DNA from: an uncultured Lachnospiraceae bacterium
GTDB lineage: Bacteria > Bacillota > Clostridia > Lachnospirales > Lachnospiraceae
Reading direction: 5' to 3'
Assembly: GCA_900544685.1 (NCBI GenBank)
Contig: UQWA01000043.1
Span: forward strand, 1 to 17,888
DNA: 17,888 nt
A program made the position numbers and the translations under genes. The notes beneath the pieces were generated by a model. That model made no database searches. It was not told the DNA's origin and saw only the letters and a program-made list of their open reading frames with translations. Shown here in pieces: positions 9,201 through 16,905 of the stretch (within the stretch, counting starts at the first letter, position 1; every line of letters begins with the position of its first letter).

Positions 9201-12200
9201 ACTGCTTTACCCAGATGCCAATATCCAGATTAAAGGTTTTGAGAAGACAGATTATCCGAATGATTTCTTCGATGTGGCAATCGGAAATGTGCCATTTGGA
9301 GCTTATAAAGTGAATGACAGGCAATATGACCGCTATAATTTTATGATTCACGATTATTTTCTGGCAAAGACAATCGACCAGTTGCGTCCGGGTGGTGTGG
9401 CAGCTTTGATCACAACAAAAGGAACCATGGATAAAGCATCACCGGAAGTCCGAAAGTATCTGGCAGAACGTGCCGATCTCCTTGGAGCCATCCGCCTGCC
9501 GAACACAGCATTCAAAGCAAATGCAGGAACGGAAGTCAGTGCAGATATTTTATTCTTCCAGAAGCGTGACAGCATGACAAAAGAGATGCCGGAGTGGGTG
9601 AATCTTGGAAGTGATGCCAATGGAATTACGGTCAATCAGTATTTTGCAGACCATCCGGAAATGATTCTGGGTGAGATGAAAGAGGTATCCGGTCCGTATG
9701 GTATGGAAACAACCTGTATGCCGATAGAAGGTGCTGATCTTGAAGTCCAGCTTGCAGAAGCTGTCAGGAATATTCATGGAAATATGGCACCTGCAGTTGA
9801 TGTGGATGCAGAACTGGATGATGTACCAGAGAGTATCCCGGCAGATCCGAATGTTCGTAATTACAGTTATGCGGTTGTAGATGATCAGGTATATTACCGT
9901 GTTAACTCTCTGATGAATCAGGTAAAGATGCCTGCCGCTACTGCAGAACGTGTAAAAGGTATGGTGGAGATCCGAGACACGGTGCGTGAACTGATTGCCA
10001 TGCAGATGGAAGAATCCGTAACAGATGAAGAAATTCACAAACAGCAGGAGAAATTGAATCAAGTATATGATGCTTACACAGCAAAGTATGGAGTCATCGG
10101 AAGTAATGCAAACAAGCGGGCGTTTTCTGATGACGCTTCTTATTGTCTGTTGTGTTCTCTGGAAGACCTGAACGAAGATGGAACATTGAAGCGAAAAGCA
10201 GACATGTTTACGAAACGAACCATCAAAAAGGCAGTGGCGGTAACCAGTGTGGAAACTGCGACAGAAGCCTTAGCATTATCATTGAATGAAAGAGCAAAGG
10301 TGGATCTGTCCTATATGGCACAGCTGACAGGAAAGACAGAAGAAAAAATCACGGAGGAACTGGTTGGAGTTATATTTAAGAACCCACTGACAGACCAGTG
10401 GGAGAGTGGAGATGAGTATTTATCTGGAAATGTCAGGGAGAAGTTAAACACAGCAAGAACCTTTGCAGAGAATCACCCGGAATTCACACCGAATGTCCGT
10501 GCATTGGAAGCAGTTCAGCCAAGAGAACTGGAAGCATCTGAAATCGAAGTAAGGATTGGGGCAACCTGGATTGAACCATCGGATTATCAGGACTTTATGA
10601 GGGAACTGCTTCATACTCCGTGGTATCTTGCACAGAAGGAGATACAGGTAAAATATTCTGAGGTGAATGGTGAGTGGCGGATTACCGGGAAAAATGCAGA
10701 CAGTCCAAGAAATGCGTTTGCCTATGCAACGTATGGAACCGAGAGGGCAAATGCTTACCGGATTCTGGAAGATACACTGAATCTGAAAGATGTTCGTATC
10801 TATGATAAGAGTGTCAATGAAAATGGGGATGAGATTCGTGTCCTCAATAAAAAAGAAACTATGCTGGCATCACAGAAACAGGATGCCATGAAAGCAGCAT
10901 TTAAGGATTGGATTTTCAAAGATCAACAGAGACGTGAAAGACTGGTAAGAGTTTATAATGAACGGTTTAACAGTATCCGTCCCCGTGAATACGATGGCAG
11001 TCATCTGACTTTCCCAGGAATGAACCCGGAAATTGAACTTCGCCCACATCAGAAAAATGCTGTCGCACATCAGCTTTACGGGGATAATGTGCTTCTGGCT
11101 CATGTAGTAGGAGCTGGGAAGACCTACGAGATGGTAGCGGCTGCAATGGAGAGCAAACGTCTGGGATTATCACAAAAGAATCTATTTGTCGTGCCGAACC
11201 ATCTGACAGAGCAGTGGGGAGCCGAGTTCCTGCAGTTATATCCGGGAGCCAATATCCTGGTGGCAACCAAGAAAGATTTTGAACCGGCGAACCGGAAAAA
11301 GTTCTGTGCCAGAATCGCTATGGGAAACTATGATGCGATTATCATCGGTCATTCCCAGTTTGAGCGTATCCCAATCTCTGATGAGAGGCAGGAAGCCATG
11401 CTGCGGAAGCAGATTGACGATCTGGAAATCGCAATCCAGAGTGCAAGATATGAGCAGGATGGCGGCCGCTATACGGTAAAGCAGATTGAAAAGACCAGAA
11501 AAACGCTGATGACAAGACTGGAGAAGCTGAATCAGAAAGAGAAAAAGGATAATGTAGTTACCTTTGAAGAACTGGGAGTGGATCATCTGTATGTAGACGA
11601 GGCACACAGTTATAAAAATGCGTTCCTTTATACAAAAATGAGAAATGTAGCCGGAATTGCCCAGAACGAAGCACAGAAATCAGCAGATATGTTTAATAAA
11701 TGTCAGTATCTGGATGAGATTACCGGTGGAAAAGGCATTACCTTTGCAACGGGCACACCGATCAGCAACAGCATGACGGAACTTTATGTCATGCAGAGAT
11801 ATCTGCAGAACAGCAAATTACAGAATATGGGCTTGGGATTATTTGATTCCTGGGCATCCACGTTTGGAGAGGTTGTGACCAGCATTGAACTTGCACCGGA
11901 AGGAACCGGATACCGAGCAAAATCCAGATTCGCCAGATTCTATAATATCCCGGAACTGATGAATATGTTCAAGGAGATTGCAGATATCAAGACTTCGGAT
12001 CAGTTGAATCTTCCAGTACCGGAAGCGGAATACGAAACTGTAGTATTGAAACCAACAGAACAGCAGAAAGAAATCGTAGCAAGCCTAGGAGAGCGTGCGG
12101 AAGTGGTAAGAAACGGTGGCGTAGATGCTAGTGTAGACAATATGCTGAAAATTACCAATGACGGAAGAAAACTGGCACTGGATCAGCGATTGGTCAATGA

Positions 12201-13590
12201 ACTATTGCCAGACGATCCGGGCAGTAAAGTGTCGGTCTGTGCAGAAAAAAGCTATGAAATCTGGAAAGATACAGTTGTACAGAAATCGGCGCAGATCATT
12301 TTTTGTGACTTGAGCACACCGAAAGGCGATGGCAGTTTCAATGTTTACGATGACTTGAAACAGAAGCTGATGGCGAAAGGTGTACCGGAAAAAGAAATTG
12401 CATTCATTCATGATGCAAATACCGAAGCAAAGAAGACGGAGCTGTTTGGAAAAGTAAAATCTGGGCAGGTTCGTTTTTTGATTGGTTCAACAGCAAAGAT
12501 GGGTGCCGGTACCAACGTGCAGGATCGTCTGATTGCTCTGCATCATCTGGATATTGGCTGGAAACCGTCTGATCTGGAGCAGAGGGAAGGACGTATCATC
12601 CGGCAGGGAAATCACAATAAAAAGGTTTATATCTTTCGGTATGTGACAGAATCCACCTTCGACAGCTACATGTGGCAGTTGATCGAAAATAAACAGAAGT
12701 TCATCTCCCAGATTATGACGAGCAAAGCACCGGTCAGAAGCTGCGAAGATGTGGACGAAGCGGCACTGTCCTATGCAGAGGTTAAGGCACTGGCAACTGG
12801 AAATCCGGCAGTAAAAGAAAAGATGGCACTGGACGTGGATGTGGCAAAACTGAAACTTTTAAAAGCCAATCACATGAATAACCAGTACCGTCTGGAAGAT
12901 GATATTGCAAGAAATTTTCCACAGCAGATTGCAAAATTGACCGAGACTATTGATAGCTACAAAGCGGATATTGCCCATTATCAGGAGCATAAAATCACAG
13001 ATCCAGAACAGTTTTCCATGGAGATCAGCGGCAAAGTATTTACAGAAAAGAAAGAAGCAGGAGCGGCACTACTGGCAGTCTGCAAGGACATGAAAGCAGT
13101 CGATGCAGCAATGGATATCGGAAACTATCAGGGATTCAACATGAGAATCCAGTTCGACAGCTGGAGTAAGGAGTTTATCCTGTCTGTGAAGCATGAATCG
13201 GTATCGAAAGTTCATCTGGGAGCAGATGCCCTGGGAAATATCACCCGTATCAATAATCTTCTGGAAAGCTATCCGGAGAAACTGGCAGAAGCGGAGCAAC
13301 GATTGGAAACGGTACAGGAGCAGCTTACAAATGCCAAAGAGGAAGTTGGAAAGCCATTCACAAAAGAAGAGGAACTGAACCAGAAACTGGAGCGACTGTC
13401 AGAACTAAATGCCCTTCTTAATATGGATGAACGGGAAGACACAGAAGCAGAGCAGTCAGAATCGAAAGAGAAAGAAGAACGACCGGCACGTGGTTCTATC
13501 CATGAGAAATTGCAGATTTATAAAGAAAAAAGCCAGCGGGAAAGCGAGAATGGCAGGGAAGATAGAAAAAGGGACTTCGGTCTGGAATAA
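6259..13590 (+). CDS. Polyvalent ArdC-like / N6-methyltransferase / SNF2 helicase protein
   Basis: A 2443-aa cytoplasmic multidomain protein of the type carried by conjugative elements. Residues about 20-105 resemble the ArdC N-terminal antirestriction/ssDNA-binding domain (FLNTASRLYRYTF, LLIYAQRP.A.AVAS, W.KKGSKGIAL). A polar linker spans about 270-410 and ends in QLSLF (406-410). Two paralogous modules follow (about 432-535 and 645-750), both with DE.(V/I)D.(I/V)LR, FLK.EY.TGG and a V.W..AA/VA.R(I/V)R end. An N6-adenine methyltransferase shows motif I EPSMGVGNF (946-954) and motif IV as GNVPFG (1009-1014). An SNF2 helicase shows Walker A GAGKT (1618-1622), DEAH (1780-1783), ATGTP (1830-1834) and QREGRIIRQG (2108-2117). 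A coiled-coil region and SIHEKL (2413-2418) end the chain. The start is supported by AAAGGGAG at 6245-6252. The likely role is protection or processing of transferred element DNA. Domain identities are good; substrate and target are unknown. Confidence 0.9.
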   Translation: MANKLYAMELLTEEVAKDVAANPQEWMRFLNTASRLYRYTFPEQLLIYAQRPGATAVASMEIWNQKMYRWIKKGSKGIALIDNTSGPKTKLRYVFDVQDTYKVKNLGRDPQLWNLNPEGEQLVADYLQERLALEATEGGLAEVLHQAAEESVQAWLPDAFDELQMDVAGTFLEDLDEQNQKVEFRELMTNSVWYVLLNRCGLDVQEYLDAEDFRHITDFNQLKVIGHLGSSVNEISRPVLMQIGRYVLNDLEKDLKTVAKEKEVAYNEFNTLIRESKTRNTEDRGENKEETEHERDHLQPEWRVPDSGYQSGGDERNDREVRIDEERVSEKPQSSQIQHSDLTEPSGQSSDGNRQPGKAESRQPDVRTSGEKPGTGQNGRRDGMDQTHEPDQSTGRGTGNSGDYLQLSLFPTEEEQLGEIRKAVAALEQPAAFLISDEVVDDILRTGSGQKNTLFHITARLIEGLDNEEMQNFLKEEYETGGKGFTIDGQKISIWYDNDGIRIRRGDSARRNFDRMVTWEEAADRIRDMYEDRSYVDNLISNNAIEQEQEEMTNLLALHFRDTSRNREEQQSYSDWQDVVREAWTDSAEADAIAHRFEWLQKDMDENPEDYRRWEIQHNPEYFQRFQDLQRERSWVDQKFTVERPALSFITQDEIDAVLRRGGITAGGRNRIYEYFMEHHDIKDAAEFLKNEYGTGGAAPGIPGAYESDASHDAKGLKLAKGKIGSPDVEVLLKWNKVAERVRQLIRTDDFLSPEELEKYEERQEAQRQADLEGAQQALEVEQEGSDQQEIREENQEPSEVETQPEAVEDAEKKEDITPEQSDIPATNFHITDDELGQGTPKEKFRANIMAIQLLKKCEEENRNATPDEQEILSRYVGWGGLADAFDETKSAWETEYLELKTVLTPEEYAAARASTLNAHYTQPIVIESMYQALENLGFTKGNILEPSMGVGNFFGMLPEKLNQSKLYGVELDSISGRIAKLLYPDANIQIKGFEKTDYPNDFFDVAIGNVPFGAYKVNDRQYDRYNFMIHDYFLAKTIDQLRPGGVAALITTKGTMDKASPEVRKYLAERADLLGAIRLPNTAFKANAGTEVSADILFFQKRDSMTKEMPEWVNLGSDANGITVNQYFADHPEMILGEMKEVSGPYGMETTCMPIEGADLEVQLAEAVRNIHGNMAPAVDVDAELDDVPESIPADPNVRNYSYAVVDDQVYYRVNSLMNQVKMPAATAERVKGMVEIRDTVRELIAMQMEESVTDEEIHKQQEKLNQVYDAYTAKYGVIGSNANKRAFSDDASYCLLCSLEDLNEDGTLKRKADMFTKRTIKKAVAVTSVETATEALALSLNERAKVDLSYMAQLTGKTEEKITEELVGVIFKNPLTDQWESGDEYLSGNVREKLNTARTFAENHPEFTPNVRALEAVQPRELEASEIEVRIGATWIEPSDYQDFMRELLHTPWYLAQKEIQVKYSEVNGEWRITGKNADSPRNAFAYATYGTERANAYRILEDTLNLKDVRIYDKSVNENGDEIRVLNKKETMLASQKQDAMKAAFKDWIFKDQQRRERLVRVYNERFNSIRPREYDGSHLTFPGMNPEIELRPHQKNAVAHQLYGDNVLLAHVVGAGKTYEMVAAAMESKRLGLSQKNLFVVPNHLTEQWGAEFLQLYPGANILVATKKDFEPANRKKFCARIAMGNYDAIIIGHSQFERIPISDERQEAMLRKQIDDLEIAIQSARYEQDGGRYTVKQIEKTRKTLMTRLEKLNQKEKKDNVVTFEELGVDHLYVDEAHSYKNAFLYTKMRNVAGIAQNEAQKSADMFNKCQYLDEITGGKGITFATGTPISNSMTELYVMQRYLQNSKLQNMGLGLFDSWASTFGEVVTSIELAPEGTGYRAKSRFARFYNIPELMNMFKEIADIKTSDQLNLPVPEAEYETVVLKPTEQQKEIVASLGERAEVVRNGGVDASVDNMLKITNDGRKLALDQRLVNELLPDDPGSKVSVCAEKSYEIWKDTVVQKSAQIIFCDLSTPKGDGSFNVYDDLKQKLMAKGVPEKEIAFIHDANTEAKKTELFGKVKSGQVRFLIGSTAKMGAGTNVQDRLIALHHLDIGWKPSDLEQREGRIIRQGNHNKKVYIFRYVTESTFDSYMWQLIENKQKFISQIMTSKAPVRSCEDVDEAALSYAEVKALATGNPAVKEKMALDVDVAKLKLLKANHMNNQYRLEDDIARNFPQQIAKLTETIDSYKADIAHYQEHKITDPEQFSMEISGKVFTEKKEAGAALLAVCKDMKAVDAAMDIGNYQGFNMRIQFDSWSKEFILSVKHESVSKVHLGADALGNITRINNLLESYPEKLAEAEQRLETVQEQLTNAKEEVGKPFTKEEELNQKLERLSELNALLNMDEREDTEAEQSESKEKEERPARGSIHEKLQIYKEKSQRESENGREDRKRDFGLE
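7120..7126 (+). promoter_or_regulatory. Internal Shine-Dalgarno AAGGAGG for nested tnpV
   Basis: A full-consensus AAGGAGG lies inside the giant gene, nine bases before the ATG at 7136 that opens the TnpV-like frame. It decides the start of the nested gene: the GTG at 7079 in the same frame lacks a comparable site. A perfect anti-16S match at ideal spacing within a long ORF is a strong sign of independent initiation. Confidence 0.75.
7136..7480 (+). CDS. tnpV: TnpV-like transposon-encoded protein nested in the helicase gene
   Basis: A 114-aa protein encoded in the +1 frame of the 2443-aa gene. It shows the TnpV family pattern from start to end: an ITY..NG.Y.IPD(I/L)SL N-terminus, IGKYG..R..YL..H, an L...L..HL.EID.QA central helix, a W...MN.I..QAEE segment and a final (V/I)..E(I/L)IY. 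TnpV proteins occur in Tn4451-like and related clostridial elements; a role in excision or regulation has been suggested, but function is not settled. Initiation is supported by AAGGAGG at 7120-7126. The overlapped part of the host protein (residues about 293-408) is polar, Glu/Arg/Gly/Gln-rich and lacks a hydrophobic pattern. The nested frame has helical hydrophobic spacing, so it looks like the older or more constrained frame. Family recognition is from memory and needs a profile search. Confidence 0.8.
   Translation: MREITYSQNGEYQIPDISLEETRGTIGKYGLMRKEYLRNHKVARFNILTLQNRLDSHLMEIDSQARQRVDNLMSELLEKNPAPDKMADGMAWTRHMNQIKAQAEELVIQEIIYN
7474..7488 (+). other. QLSLF sliding-clamp binding motif in the polyvalent protein
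   Basis: In the giant protein's frame these codons read QLSLF (residues 406-410), which matches the QL(S/D)LF pentapeptide known to bind the bacterial DNA polymerase III beta clamp. It sits at the end of a disordered linker, where clamp motifs are usually found. Binding is inferred. The site overlaps the stop codon of the nested tnpV frame (7478-7480). Confidence 0.5.
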
Positions 13591-13604
13591 GAAAACAGGA
13601 AAGA

Positions 13605-13650
13605 TGGCATAATTTGGTAGAAAGAATGTTCTGCCGGTTATGCCACTTTT
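13605..13650 (+). terminator. Two-stage hairpin with short T-run between the two giant genes
   Basis: TGGCATAA (13605-13612) pairs with TTATGCCA (13638-13645). Inside it GGTAGAA (13616-13622) pairs with TTCTGCC (13629-13635), with one wobble pair and a six-base loop. CTTTT follows. It fills most of the 81-base gap before the YodL-domain gene and ends 13 bases before that gene's ribosome binding site core. It may lower transcription of the last gene relative to the helicase gene, or protect mRNA ends. Confidence 0.5.
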
Positions 13651-13671
13651 GGGAATACAGGAGGAACTTAT

Positions 13672-16422
13672 ATGGCGAGAAACATGATAACAGGAATAGA
13701 AACGCAGAAAATGCAGGAATATACACAGGAACAAATAGACCGTGCAGAACACATGGGAATAGCAATTCCAGCGGACGTAAAAGAACAGATTTTTGAATAT
13801 GCAAATCTGGTTGGCGAAGAAGAGAAAGTAAGGACGCTGGTAAGAAATCTGGCAGATGCAGTCAATCGGTCAGATGAAGATAGAGTAGAGGAACTTCTGG
13901 ATGATGCCCAAATGGATATTCAGGACTTACCAGATCCAACCATAGGCAAGCTGGAACTTCGGGATTATGGATATACAGCAGAGGATATGGTGCCGCTTAG
14001 AAAAGCAGCAGCCCTGGATTATCACAGAATGGGTTCTAAAATCTATTGCCTGGGTAGTGATGGCAGCAAGGGAGAGTATGCAAGTAAAGAAATGATACAG
14101 GCACATGAAGGGCTGTTTGGCATGGAATCACAGATGTGGGAACGGATAAGGGATCAGGATCTGGATTATGCAGATGAAGATTTTGGAGCATTTCAGGAGC
14201 CGATGAATGTGATTGGACAGGAAGAAGCTCTGAAATTATATGATGCCGGAGCAGATATCTATCTGATTACCAATTTTTCATCACCAATCTATGTTACAGA
14301 GCGAATGGAGATTGAACGAGGTCCGGAGCATTATCAGATGTCTACAGAAGAACTGGAACGATTCCGCAATTTGGAATGGGAGATGCAGAAATATCCGCAG
14401 ATTCAGTCTTTGAAAGAGGCAAATCTGCTATTAGGGACAAGACGAACATTCGGTATTTATCAAATAAGAGATGGTTTGCCAGGTGAAAACTATGCGTTTA
14501 TGAATATGAGCTTCATTGAAAGTCACGGGATGCAGATTAAAAAAGAAGACTATGAACTGGTCTATGTGGGAGAATTATTTGGAAATATGTCGCTAGATGA
14601 TATATTTGAACGATTCAACATCGACAGACCAGAAGACTTTCGAGGACATTCCCTGTCTGTCAGTGATATCGTAGTTCTGAATGAGGGGGGAAAGGTAACC
14701 GCTCATTTTGTAGACAGTATCAGTTTTGAACAGCTAGATTCTTTCCTGAATCTGGAAGAACAGGTTCTTAGTGAACTGGCATATGAGGTAGGAGAACGTT
14801 ACTTTGCTATTCAGAGAACAGAAGGAGGATATGATTATTCCTTTTACGATGAAGATTTCCGCCTGATGGATGGTGGCGTCTATGAAAATGGTGAAATTTC
14901 TATTGAAGAAGCGGCAGAGGAACTTTTGGAAGACGAAGGATGGACTGGAGAACGCATCCGTGGGGATTATGATCAGTTGATGGAAAAGGTAGAAGAAATG
15001 GATGAGGTTGTAATGGCAGAGATTCAGAAAAGCCAGGGCGAATATAAGCCATTGGCAAAGGTAGAAGAACTGGAAGAGGCAAATTATAACATGATTGATA
15101 ATGTCCTCAATAATATGCCACCGAAGAAAGAACCGTATCTGGAATACTTTGCCGCAGAATGTGATGAGTTCCATGATATGGGAGCTTATGAAAAAAGTAC
15201 CGATGTTAATCAGATTGCTGCGGTTTATGAAAAATATAGGGAGAATCCTGAGAATGCCTATCGAGTATGCAGTATGGGGATTATCTATCGTGATCCGGAA
15301 GACAGTTACTATGATGATGCTGAATTTGCAATCGTAAAAGGAAATACAGTACTTGGAAATCTGATGGACGATGTTCGATTTTATGGAGAACTTGCACTGA
15401 TACGGGAAGGGATTGAGAAAATTCATGATGCATTGCCGGACTATAAGTATGTACCAATGCGGGATGTTCGGGAAGCAATGTATCCAGAGAAGATGACCAC
15501 AGAACAGTTGGCAGAGGCATTGGATGAGATTGCAGAAGCTTTTGATCCGTATGAGTATCGAGATAATGTGGAGACGGGAGAAAATACGGTACAAGAGGTG
15601 ATGTTGGATTTGCAGAGTGGCAATACACATTCTTATATTTCTTATCTGAAGGATATTGTAGACGAAGAATGTGACCAGTCTGTGCGTGCAGGTGTATTGA
15701 TTGAAAGACTGAAAGTCTATGAGCCGGAGTTTCCAAAGAATCTGGAACCAATGGTGTATGTAAACTATTGTGAAGAAAGTGCTCTCATGAATCCAAGATG
15801 TCAGAAGTTATCCGAGCTGGATGCAAAAACAGCAGAAATGGATAAAGAATGGTATGCAAAACGTGATCCGAAGACAGAGGAACCTACAAAAATCGCAAAG
15901 ATATATGTGACTGTATATTATGCGGAAAAAGGTGAACAGATGCTATATCATTTCAAGAAATCAATGGATATTGGAAATGGACATGGCGGTATTGTGAGTC
16001 AGTTGAAGTATGATAATGAAATGAAGCTTACAGATGAGTATTGGATCAATTACCAGAAAGGCAAAGGAAGTGAAGAGTTCCAAAAATATATGGAAGATCT
16101 GACAGACATGCAGAATCATGTGCTTCCGTATCTGCAGAGCTTTTGCAATCTGGAAGAAAAAGGTGTGAAAGAGAGACGAGAACAGCAGATAACGGAAAGA
16201 AATGAAGGAAGAGCAGATGAGCGGGGAACAAGTACCGAAGCGAATGCAGTGGTCAAGGATGCAGGAAAAGCAGATAGGAAACAGGTACAACAGAAGCAGG
16301 CGGTAGTTGGAAAAGATAAGAAATTATCCATTCATGAACGGCTTGAGATTAATAAGAGGATTATTCAAGAAAAGCAGGGAAAAGATAAGCCGGAGAGAGG
16401 GGCTGATCGGGGTGTGAGATAA
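13672..16422 (+). CDS. YodL-domain polyvalent protein (916 aa)
   Basis: A 916-aa acidic soluble protein. Residues about 257-365 match the YodL domain: TFGIYQIRDG, then EDYELVYVGEL, a FNIDRPEDFRGHS stretch and SLSVSDIVVL (RGHSLSVSDIV at 324-334). The part before it (about 180-255, with an EEALKLYDAGADIYLIT-like segment and ERGPEHYQM) is the region usually joined to YodL in element-encoded large proteins. A segment near 380-425 (YDYSFYDEDFRLMDGG) looks like a large-polyvalent-protein-associated module. The remainder is not recognisable to me. The C-terminus carries LSIHERL (885-891) and a charged tail, like the helicase protein upstream. The start is set by AGGAGG (13659-13664), seven bases before ATG 13672. 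It is the last gene before a strong terminator. YodL function is unknown, and no catalytic residues are evident. Confidence 0.85.
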   Translation: MARNMITGIETQKMQEYTQEQIDRAEHMGIAIPADVKEQIFEYANLVGEEEKVRTLVRNLADAVNRSDEDRVEELLDDAQMDIQDLPDPTIGKLELRDYGYTAEDMVPLRKAAALDYHRMGSKIYCLGSDGSKGEYASKEMIQAHEGLFGMESQMWERIRDQDLDYADEDFGAFQEPMNVIGQEEALKLYDAGADIYLITNFSSPIYVTERMEIERGPEHYQMSTEELERFRNLEWEMQKYPQIQSLKEANLLLGTRRTFGIYQIRDGLPGENYAFMNMSFIESHGMQIKKEDYELVYVGELFGNMSLDDIFERFNIDRPEDFRGHSLSVSDIVVLNEGGKVTAHFVDSISFEQLDSFLNLEEQVLSELAYEVGERYFAIQRTEGGYDYSFYDEDFRLMDGGVYENGEISIEEAAEELLEDEGWTGERIRGDYDQLMEKVEEMDEVVMAEIQKSQGEYKPLAKVEELEEANYNMIDNVLNNMPPKKEPYLEYFAAECDEFHDMGAYEKSTDVNQIAAVYEKYRENPENAYRVCSMGIIYRDPEDSYYDDAEFAIVKGNTVLGNLMDDVRFYGELALIREGIEKIHDALPDYKYVPMRDVREAMYPEKMTTEQLAEALDEIAEAFDPYEYRDNVETGENTVQEVMLDLQSGNTHSYISYLKDIVDEECDQSVRAGVLIERLKVYEPEFPKNLEPMVYVNYCEESALMNPRCQKLSELDAKTAEMDKEWYAKRDPKTEEPTKIAKIYVTVYYAEKGEQMLYHFKKSMDIGNGHGGIVSQLKYDNEMKLTDEYWINYQKGKGSEEFQKYMEDLTDMQNHVLPYLQSFCNLEEKGVKERREQQITERNEGRADERGTSTEANAVVKDAGKADRKQVQQKQAVVGKDKKLSIHERLEINKRIIQEKQGKDKPERGADRGVR

Positions 16423-16444
16423 GTATAATATTATAATTCTAATG

Positions 16445-16479
16445 AAGGATGTAGGGAGTCAATCCCTGCATCCTTTTTT
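16445..16479 (+). terminator. Strong intrinsic terminator closing the operon
   Basis: AAGGATGTAGGGA (16445-16457) pairs over 13 positions with TCCCTGCATCCTT (16463-16475), with one wobble pair and a GTCAA loop. The T-run extends to 16479. It starts 22 bases after the YodL gene stop. This is the clearest terminator in the window, and the group II intron begins directly beyond it. Confidence 0.9.
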
Positions 16480-16483
16480 AATG

Positions 16484-16905
16484 GTGCGCCTTGCGGCGCA
16501 CGTTTCTAACGGGTGAAAGTCCCTAATCCGCCCTAGTAGTGGGAAGGATACAGCCAAGACCAAGGGTGTCCTTTTCATAGCAACGACTATGATTAACGCA
16601 AGGGGAATCTGAAGGAAGGCGGAGGCAAATCTCCGGTCTGACGAACAGAAATCACATGAGGCTACAGTTAAGGATAAGGTTGCCATACAAACTGAAGTCC
16701 AATAACTACTCGGAATTAACTGTGGTAGATGTGGCAGATATGTGGAGAGAAAGAAACGTGTGGTACCAAGGGAGGTCTTGTCAGCAAGTGGAAACAGAGT
16801 ATGAAACTTGTAGTAACAACGAATGGCAAGAAGTCAGCAGAGGTCATAGTACCATTGTGGTTGCAAACATAATGGGAAGGACTGAACTTTAGGAGATGTG
16901 AGTAA
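16484..16905 (+). ncRNA. Group II intron RNA, 5' domains (I to start of IV)
   Basis: This stretch has no credible coding gene. It holds intron RNA: the 5' hairpin, the GGTGAAAGTCCC element, a series of GC-rich paired-looking blocks (around 16530-16640) and the AAGTCAGCAGAGGTCATAGTA-type sequence near 16829-16849 that commonly precedes the ORF in clostridial introns. Exact domain boundaries cannot be drawn without folding against a covariance model. Confidence 0.7.

Noticed and set aside
13193..13612. Two short + strand ORFs (13193-13378 and 13409-13612) overlapping the 3' end of the helicase gene
   Set aside because: Alternate frames of the coiled-coil and charged tail. They lack ribosome binding sites and family patterns, unlike the nested tnpV.
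14734..15630. 298-aa ORF on the minus strand inside the YodL gene
   Set aside because: Same type of Phe/Ile/Cys-rich antisense shadow, without family motifs.
16424..16438. TATAAT-like repeats after the YodL stop codon
   Set aside because: No -35 element at suitable distance, and a terminator follows at once, so it is unlikely to be a useful promoter.
16656..16892. 78-aa ORF between the intron 5' end and the reverse transcriptase
   Set aside because: It lies in structured intron RNA and has no recognisable protein features.
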